Assembly (NCBI GenBank): GCA_036380925.1
Contig: DASVDW010000054.1
Span: forward strand, 1 to 33,236
Direction of reading: 5' to 3'
Origin: JAICLV01 sp036380925
Lineage (GTDB): Bacteria; Actinomycetota; Actinomycetes; Acidothermales; Acidothermaceae
DNA: 33,236 bases
Shown: one piece after another, positions 25,146-33,236 of the stretch
Numbering within the stretch: the first letter of the stretch is position 1
Layout: each line of letters starts with the position of its first letter
The notes under the pieces: model-generated
What the model saw: the letters and a program-made list of their open reading frames with translations, nothing else
The model's database searches: none
Told to the model about the DNA's origin: nothing
Translations under genes and position numbers: made by a program

Positions 25146-25347
25146 GGTGACGTTCCTCTCGGTTGGGACCGTCGGCGCCCCATCTGCGGCCCATGCCTTC
25201 AACTGCCGCTGGCAGGGTGGGCCTTCGTCGCCACGACGGTTAAGGCCGAATGGACGTCGAGCGCGGGCCTTCAGTCCTGAGTGTTGGGCAGGCGCTTCTC
25301 GGTACCGTCGAAAGTGTGTGTTGGCGCCCGATTGCTGAGGTGTTGAG
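25146..25347. promoter_or_regulatory. Divergent control region between the molybdoenzyme operon and the DUF6457 gene
   Basis: About 200 bases without a credible gene, carrying the start signals of both divergent units. A DosR-like box lies at 25263-25276. Nothing else clear was seen; a weaker GGGAC-type match at 25165-25178 is too close to the GTG start to be convincing. Confidence 0.6.
25263..25276 (-). promoter_or_regulatory. DosR/DevR-like box between the molybdoenzyme operon and the DUF6457 gene
   Basis: Read toward the molybdoenzyme the site is AGGACTGAAGGCCC, which matches 8 of 10 half-site bases. It lies 117 bases before GTG 25145 and 71 bases before the divergent ATG 25348, so the spacing fits the DUF6457 gene better. 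This is the least certain member of the set. Confidence 0.35.
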
Positions 25348-25614
25348 ATGACCGACTCCCTCGACCGCTGGATTCGCTCGCTGTGTGAGGCGTTGCAGCT
25401 GCACCCCGATGACATCGACCGCGAAGGCATCCTCGACCTGGCGAAGGTCGCCGCGCATGAGGTCGCGCGTCCCGCGGCGCCGCTGACGACATTCCTGGTG
25501 GGGTTCGCCGCCGCCCGGAACGGCGGTGACGGCGTTGCCTTCGCGCGCGCCGCGTCGGTCGCGGCCGAGCTGGCTCAAAGTTGGCAGGTTGCGGTCGAGA
25601 CCGGCAGCGACTGA
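25348..25614 (+). CDS. DUF6457 domain protein, molybdenum-cofactor context
   Basis: Small soluble protein of 88 residues. The pattern LDRWIRSLCEALQLHPDDID followed by ILDLAKVAAHEVARPAAPL and TTFLVGFAAAR is that of DUF6457, a helical domain that in actinobacteria occurs alone or fused to MobA-like molybdopterin nucleotidyltransferases. That association, plus its place opposite the molybdoenzyme operon, suggests a link to Mo-cofactor handling; the biochemical role is unknown. ATG 25348 is preceded by a purine-rich GAGGTGTTGAG. Its 3' end overlaps the convergent feoC end by 40 bases. Residues 60-88 form an Ala-rich helix. Confidence 0.75.
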   Translation: MTDSLDRWIRSLCEALQLHPDDIDREGILDLAKVAAHEVARPAAPLTTFLVGFAAARNGGDGVAFARAASVAAELAQSWQVAVETGSD

Positions 25615-25835
25615 CCGCACCTCGTCGCGATCGGACATCCGCCGCAGTCACTGCTGACGCAGCCGACCGTCAACGGCTGGTCCACGACCCGGCCGGTGCG
25701 AATCAGATGGTCGAGCGCGGCGTCGACCACGTCGTCCGGGTAGTCGACCCTGCGTCGCACCTCGACGCGCGTGTTGGCTCCGGACGCGACCGCAGCCAAC
25801 ACCTCCGCCAAGGGACCGGTGGATCGCGCCCTCAC
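25575..25835 (-). CDS. feoC: FeoC-like Fe-S winged-helix protein
   Basis: Small protein of 86 residues at the end of feoABC. An N-terminal winged-helix-like region (LAEVLAAVASG, DDVVDAALDHLIRTGRV) is followed by a cysteine cluster C59-x4-C64-x2-C67-x5-C73 (CVSSDCGGCPIATRC), the pattern that binds an oxygen-sensitive Fe-S cluster in FeoC proteins. FeoC acts on FeoB stability or as a small regulator. The GTG at 25835 overlaps the feoB stop as GTGA, which fixes the start; the long in-frame reading upstream is a feoB shadow. Its 3' end overlaps the DUF6457 gene on the other strand. Confidence 0.82.
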   Translation of the reverse strand: MRARSTGPLAEVLAAVASGANTRVEVRRRVDYPDDVVDAALDHLIRTGRVVDQPLTVGCVSSDCGGCPIATRCGQSLPVSTATCQL

Positions 25836-27763
25836 GCGAACCACCGGCCGACCTGAAAAACCGCGACGGCCAGCGTCCACGCGGTCACCAGTTGCACTGC
25901 GAGGCCGAACGCCGCCAGCCGCCAGCCGATTTCGCGCCGCTGGGCCGCGAGAGTCGCGGCGCACGGTGTGTAAGCAAGCACGAACACCAAGAACGCCCAC
26001 GCCGCCGGACTTTGGTGGCCGCCCGAGGAGCGATGAAAGTCCGCGCGCACGACCTTGGCCAAGGATCCGGGCGTGTGCGGATCGGTCGGTCGCTGCGTGG
26101 CGTACGTCTGGGCCCACGACGAGACCACCGCCTCCTTGGCGACGAAGCCAGCGGTGAGCGCTCCCGTCGCGTGCCAGTCGCCGAAGCCAGCCGGACCGAA
26201 CACCGGCGCCACCGCGCCGGCCGCGGCCGCGTACGCGCTTTCCCGCACCGGGACACTGCCGAAGTCGTGGCCGCCATGGACGGGCACCGCTTGTAAGAAC
26301 CACACCGCCGCAACGGCGACGACGATCACACCGCCCGCGGTGCGCAGGAATCCGCGTAGCCGCGCCCAGGCCGCGTCCGCGATCAGCCGAAGATGTGGCA
26401 CTTGGTAGGGAGGAAGGTCGAGCATCATCGGCTCCTCCCCCAAGGCCCGCCACAACGTGCGACGCAGCGCGAACCCGATTGCGATGACCAACGCGACGGA
26501 AGCGACGTACATGGTGAAGACGGCGTTGCCGACGCTCGCTGGGAAGAACATCGAGGCCACCAGCACGTAGACCGTCAGCCGAGCGCTGCATGAGGTGAAC
26601 GGCACGAGCAACGCCGTCATCGCGCGATGCCTTGCGTCGGCGAGCACGCGGGTGGCGCTGATCGCTGGCACGTTGCACCCGAATCCGATCACGAGAGGCA
26701 GGAACGCCTGTCCAGGAAGGCCGATCGCTCGCATCGCGCGGTCGGCGACGACAGCGGCGCGCGCGAGGTATCCGGAGTCTTCGAGCATCGCAAGCAGCGC
26801 GAACATGAGCGCCATCAGCGGCACGAACGTCAAGAGCAGACCAATCCCGCCGATCAAGCCGTCGATCACGAAGCGCTCAAACCAGCCGTGACCCAGCCCA
26901 ACGGCGTTGAGCAGCGCATGCATCGCGCGCGCGAGTGGCCCGGAGACGAGTGAGCCCGTCAACTCCTGCAACGGCGCCGCTAGCTTCGTGGTGGCTTGGA
27001 ACACAGACCACATCGCTCCCAGGAAGAGCAGCGGCCCGACAACGGGCGACATCACCCATCGATCAACGAGATCCGTCGTCGAGGGTCGGGACTCGTCGGC
27101 CTGTGACACCGTAGCCTCGACGACGTCGGCGGCCCATTGAAACCGCTCATCGGGGTCCGAACCCGGTGCGGCGAGGGCTTTGCGCGCCGACGATGGGGCG
27201 TCGAGCAATCGGCCGGTCGCGGCCGCGAGCGCGTCCACGCCGGTCCCGGCGCGGGGATTCACCGCGACGACCTCGACCCCGAGCGACTCGGCCAGCGGGC
27301 CGAGGTCGATGAGCGCACCGCGGCGCCGCGCGACGTCCGACATGGTCAGTGCGATCACAAGTGGCAGGCCATGTTCGCGCAGTTGCGCGAAAAGGTAGAG
27401 CCCGGTTGACAGCCGTGTCGCGGCGACGACAAGGACCACCGCGGCCGGTCGCTCGTCGACCGGCACGTCGACGAGTAGCGAACGGGTGAGCTCTTCGTCG
27501 GGCGAGACGGGGTCCAGACTGAACGCGCCAGGAAGGTCGATGATCTCGGCGGTTTGCGCGCCGGTGCGCCAACGAGCATGCGCGACGTCGATGGTCGTGC
27601 CCGGCCAGTTGCCGGCGGTGGCACGAGATCCGCTGAGCGCGTTGAACAACGTGGTCTTGCCGACGTTCGGCGGCCCGACGAGCGCGATCGTCGGTTTCGA
27701 GCGATCCCGATCGATGCTCGGCGCGACCCCATGACAACTCGCGGCGGCCGCCTGCGAGGTCAT
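25832..27763 (-). CDS. feoB: Ferrous iron transporter FeoB
   Basis: GTP-gated Fe2+ transporter of the cytoplasmic membrane, 643 residues. The N-terminal G domain has G1 GPPNVGKTT (30-38), a Thr-containing switch at NWPGTT and G3 DLPG (76-79). The G4 position reads TMSD (140-143) where NxxD is usual. The membrane part holds two gate motifs, GFGCNVPAISATR and PFTSCSARLTVY, and ends with helices around VQLVTAWTLAVAVFQV. ATG 27763 overlaps the feoA stop as ATGA, and the stop overlaps feoC. The protein is shorter than E. coli FeoB, mainly by lacking parts of the C-terminal region. Fe2+ uptake suits oxygen-poor growth and supplies the Fe-S enzymes around it. Confidence 0.95.
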   Translation of the reverse strand: MTSQAAAASCHGVAPSIDRDRSKPTIALVGPPNVGKTTLFNALSGSRATAGNWPGTTIDVAHARWRTGAQTAEIIDLPGAFSLDPVSPDEELTRSLLVDVPVDERPAAVVLVVAATRLSTGLYLFAQLREHGLPLVIALTMSDVARRRGALIDLGPLAESLGVEVVAVNPRAGTGVDALAAATGRLLDAPSSARKALAAPGSDPDERFQWAADVVEATVSQADESRPSTTDLVDRWVMSPVVGPLLFLGAMWSVFQATTKLAAPLQELTGSLVSGPLARAMHALLNAVGLGHGWFERFVIDGLIGGIGLLLTFVPLMALMFALLAMLEDSGYLARAAVVADRAMRAIGLPGQAFLPLVIGFGCNVPAISATRVLADARHRAMTALLVPFTSCSARLTVYVLVASMFFPASVGNAVFTMYVASVALVIAIGFALRRTLWRALGEEPMMLDLPPYQVPHLRLIADAAWARLRGFLRTAGGVIVVAVAAVWFLQAVPVHGGHDFGSVPVRESAYAAAAGAVAPVFGPAGFGDWHATGALTAGFVAKEAVVSSWAQTYATQRPTDPHTPGSLAKVVRADFHRSSGGHQSPAAWAFLVFVLAYTPCAATLAAQRREIGWRLAAFGLAVQLVTAWTLAVAVFQVGRWFA

Positions 27764-28014
27764 TGCGGCGTCACGGCGTGCACCGGAATGCGACGGCAGG
27801 TCGCGTGGTCAAGAGCGACCCGGCCGTGCTGAAGGGCGATGACGCGGCCGCCGCCGACGGTCTTGAGGAGCACGAACACCGGCGCTCCAGCACGTACGCC
27901 GAGCTCGGCGAGCCGTCGCGTGTGCCGTGCGCTGAGCGTGGGGTCGCCGAGAATTGCCCATCGCTGCTGCGAAATGTCAGCGAGACTCTGCCGACCGTTC
28001 GGCGATCTCCTCAT
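27760..28014 (-). CDS. feoA: FeoA, SH3-like partner of FeoB
   Basis: Small cytoplasmic SH3-like protein of 84 residues that supports FeoB. The FeoA pattern is visible: RRLAELGVRAGAPVFVL, then GGGRVIALQHGRVALDHATCRRIPV. The first 27 residues are an extra N-terminal stretch compared with short FeoA proteins. ATG 28014 is the only good start in frame and the stop overlaps feoB. An IdeR-like iron box lies 19 bases upstream and a DosR-like box 58 bases upstream, so both iron and oxygen control are likely. Confidence 0.88.
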   Translation of the reverse strand: MRRSPNGRQSLADISQQRWAILGDPTLSARHTRRLAELGVRAGAPVFVLLKTVGGGRVIALQHGRVALDHATCRRIPVHAVTPQ

Positions 28015-28033
28015 ACCCCGATGATCCGGCAGG

Positions 28034-28052
28034 CGAGGTAAGCCTCACCTAA
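28034..28052 (-). promoter_or_regulatory. IdeR/DtxR-type iron box of feoABC
   Basis: On the plus strand the 19 bases are CGAGGTAAGCCTCACCTAA. Against the palindromic IdeR/DtxR consensus TTAGGTTAGCCTAACCTAA, 15 of 19 positions match, including AGGT, AGCCT and ACCTAA. It lies 19 bases before the feoA ATG, a position where binding would block transcription. Iron-dependent repression is inferred from the known family. Confidence 0.78.
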
Positions 28053-28072
28053 GGCAATCGGCCCCGGCGGCT

Positions 28073-28086
28073 GGGACCTTCGCCCT
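28073..28086 (-). promoter_or_regulatory. DosR/DevR-like box upstream of feoA
   Basis: Read toward feoA the site is AGGGCGAAGGTCCC, which matches 8 of 10 half-site bases with a perfect second half. There are 58 bases between the box and the feoA ATG, one less than for four other units. It lies just outside the iron box and just after the stop of the upstream flavoprotein gene. Confidence 0.42.
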
Positions 28087-28089
28087 GAC

Positions 28090-29096
28090 CTAACGCGCGA
28101 CGACTCCCCCGTGAACCAGCAGATTGTGGATGTACTGCGTGCGCTCGTAATGGCGCGGGTCGCGAGCCGCGTTGCTCGCCACGCTACCCCGCATCTGGGC
28201 GACCGCCGAATACTCGTGTGCGGCCATCCACGCCTTGAGCTCAGCCTCGATCTCACGAGCGCGAAGCAGCCCGCGCCGAAGCAGTTCCGAAGCCACCATC
28301 ACGACGTCCGCACCGGCCAAGACAGCCTTCACGACGTCCACGCCGGACCGGGCGCCGGAGGTCAAGGCGAGCGACAGGTCGGGGAAGGCCGGCCGGAGCA
28401 ATCCGATCCAGCGCAGCGGCAAGCGCATTTCCGCGTGATGCGACAGTTCGACACCTGACACGACGTCGAACGTCTCGACGTCGATGTCCGGCTGCACGAA
28501 CCGGTTGAACAGCACGACGCCGTCAACTCCGGCGTCGCGCAGTTGCCGCACGAAGTTCGCGGTGGACGACAGGTAGGGGCTGAGCTTGACCGACAGCGGG
28601 ACGCCGACCGCCCACCGCACGTGCTCCACGAGGTGGAGGTATTCGGCCTCCACCTCCGCCGACGCCTTCATGGCGTTGGCTTGGACGGCGTACAGATTCA
28701 GCTCGATCGCGTCGGCGCCGGCGTCGGCGAGCATGGTGGCGTAGCGCACCCAGCCGCCGTCCGTGGCGCCGTTGAGGCTCGCGATGACGGGGATGTCGAG
28801 CGCGCTTTTCGCCGCGCCGACCAACCGCACATGCGACATGGGACCGGCGAACGACCGGTCGGCCGCGGGCAGATAGTCCGCCGCCTCGGCGGATGAGTCC
28901 GTCAGCGCGTCGAGGCGGCCGCTCAACGCCATCGCGTCGGATTCGACCTCTTCCTCGAACAGCGAGGGCAGCACCACCGCGCCCACCCCGGCGTCGTCCA
29001 GCGCTTGCAGGGTGGCCAGCCGCGCGGTGAGCGGGCTGGCCGACGCGACGATGGGTGAGCGCAGCATGAGGCCCAAGTAGTGACAGCGCAAGTCGA

Positions 29097-29100
<4 letters not shown>
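28090..29100 (-). CDS. Dihydroorotate-dehydrogenase-like FMN protein linked to PFOR
   Basis: TIM-barrel flavoprotein of 336 residues. Blocks LRSPIVASASPLT, GVGAVVLPSLFEEE, IPVIASLNG, GADAIELNLYAVQ, VPLSVKLSPYLSS, GVDGVVLFNRF, and the phosphate-binding region LTSGARSGVDVVKAVLAGADVVMVAS match the dihydroorotate dehydrogenase fold with an FMN site. This branch is commonly found next to nifJ and is annotated as DHOD-like; the true substrate is not established and pyrimidine synthesis is unlikely from this context. The ATG overlaps the nifJ stop as ATGA, so it is translationally coupled to PFOR. About 30 C-terminal residues extend past the barrel (NAARDPRHYERTQYIHNLL). Confidence 0.85.
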
Positions 29101-32705
<3,605 letters not shown>

Positions 32706-32764
32706 GATGACCTCCGAATGGTTCGTCCGCGCGTCACGTTAGGCGCCGGTGTGGGCGCGGATCA

Positions 32765-32778
32765 GGGTCGAATGTCCC
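32765..32778 (-). promoter_or_regulatory. DosR/DevR-like box upstream of nifJ
   Basis: Read toward nifJ the site is GGGACATTCGACCC, which matches 9 of 10 half-site bases of GGGAC-N4-GTCCC and is flanked by TTT on the outer side. There are 59 bases to the ATG. A TAACGT, 23 bases downstream of the box, is a possible -10 element. Confidence 0.58.
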
Positions 32779-32835
32779 AAACGGGCGGGCCGCACGGCTC
32801 CGCGTGCGCCACGCCCAGATCGGGCGAGACAACGC

Positions 32836-32867
32836 AGAGGGCTCCTGCGTGTTCGCAGGAGCCCTCT
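32836..32867 (-). terminator. Strong hairpin terminator downstream of the membrane protein gene
   Basis: A perfect 14-base-pair stem: AGAGGGCTCCTGCG at 32836-32849 pairs with 32854-32867 around a TGTT loop. It lies 20 bases after the stop of the minus-strand membrane protein gene and before the nifJ promoter. There is no clear T tract, as is common for actinobacterial I-shaped terminators. Confidence 0.8.
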
Positions 32868-32887
32868 TCCCAGTGCGCGTCGCCGCT

Positions 32888-33236
32888 TTACGGTTCGACG
32901 GGAGCCGGGGTGCGCGCACCGAGCTTGGGGAGAAGTTCGGCGGCGGGGTCGGTGCGGCGGAGGTGCCAGAAGCCGAGGACCGACAAGATCAGCAGGAGGC
33001 CGGCTCCGGCGAAGGACGCGATCGCGGCGATCAGCGCGATCTGGCCCATCTTCCAAAACGCGAAGGCGTTGAGCAGCAGCCCGCGCAGGGTCTCACCCTT
33101 GAACATGGTGTTGACCGTGGCGGCCAGCTTGGTGTCGGTCGGGTTGGCGTTGGCCTGCGCCGACAGCTGGGCGTAGGTCTTGCCGCCGCCGATGCCCTCC
33201 AGGTGGACCTTGATGAAGTGGTCGGCGTAGGCCTCG
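32888..33236 (-). CDS. Small membrane protein, C-terminal part (family often mislabelled LigA)
   Basis: The frame is open to the window edge, so the N-terminus is missing; about 115 residues are visible. The sequence runs EAYADHFIKVHLEGIGGGKTYAQLS, NPTDTKLAATVNTMFKGETLRG, then one long hydrophobic helix (MGQIALIAAIASFAGAGLLL) and a basic, proline-rich cytoplasmic tail ending APVEP. This pattern recurs in actinobacterial membrane proteins that databases often call aromatic ring-opening dioxygenase LigA; I see no metal-binding or dioxygenase motif here, so that name should not be used. The internal ATG at 33106 is not taken as start because coding sequence of the same character continues upstream. 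Function unknown. Confidence 0.7.
   Translation of the reverse strand, partial: EAYADHFIKVHLEGIGGGKTYAQLSAQANANPTDTKLAATVNTMFKGETLRGLLLNAFAFWKMGQIALIAAIASFAGAGLLLILSVLGFWHLRRTDPAAELLPKLGARTPAPVEP

Noticed and set aside
25165..25178. GGGACCGTCGGCGC as another DosR-like box
   Set aside because: Only 3 of 5 bases in the second half, and it sits 19 bases before the start codon, next to the ribosome site; about what chance should produce.
25146..25430. Longer N-terminus of the molybdoenzyme catalytic subunit
   Set aside because: It would bury the twin-arginine signal 95 residues into the protein; GTG 25145 has a good ribosome site.

Overview
The window reads as one stretch of an actinobacterial (Actinomycetota) chromosome. 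The DNA is very GC-rich, GTG and TTG starts are frequent, genes are tightly coupled through ATGA/GTGA overlaps, and two actinobacterial-type regulatory signals are visible: one IdeR/DtxR iron box and a set of DosR/DevR-like palindromes. Genus and species cannot be read from the sequence. No tRNA, rRNA, CRISPR array, insertion sequence or prophage gene was seen, and no stretch over 300 bases lacks a gene.

Layout. 1-1779 (+): the 3' part of a DhnA-type class I aldolase, then a lipoprotein-like polysaccharide deacetylase. 1737-5095 (-): a P2-type cation ATPase preceded by a multi-helix cytochrome-b-like membrane protein. 5125-7785 (+): an OmpR-type response regulator with its sensor kinase, then a GyrI-like protein. 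7815-13473 (-): hoxE-F-U-Y-H, a maturation protease and hypA, forming a complete NAD(H)-linked bidirectional [NiFe] hydrogenase of the group 3d type. 13676-18531 (+): hypF-C-D-E, transcribed divergently from hox. 18537-25145 (-): an operon for an exported molybdopterin oxidoreductase of the DMSO-reductase superfamily (catalytic subunit, four-cluster Fe-S subunit, NrfD membrane subunit, TorD-type chaperone, large multi-cluster ferredoxin). 25348-25614 (+): a small DUF6457 protein. 25575-28014 (-): feoA-B-C ferrous iron uptake. 28090-32705 (-): pyruvate:ferredoxin oxidoreductase followed by a dihydroorotate-dehydrogenase-like flavoprotein. 32888-33236 (-): the C-terminal part of a small membrane protein.

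The genes fit together as an oxygen-limitation island. PFOR makes reduced ferredoxin from pyruvate. The Hox enzyme can dispose of electrons as H2, or recover them, using NAD(H) and possibly ferredoxin. The molybdoenzyme-NrfD complex exchanges electrons between the quinone pool and an extracytoplasmic substrate that I cannot identify. Feo supplies the ferrous iron these Fe-S-rich enzymes need.

The most interesting observation is regulatory. Palindromes of the form GGGAC-N4-GTCCC, matching the core of the DosR/DevR hypoxia box, lie in front of nearly every transcription unit of this set. In four cases there are exactly 59 bases between box and chosen start codon, and in a fifth 58. The feo promoter also carries an IdeR-like iron box. 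This suggests that hydrogenase, its maturation genes, PFOR, iron uptake, the cation ATPase and perhaps the molybdoenzyme form one co-regulated hypoxia regulon whose NarL-type regulator is not in the window.
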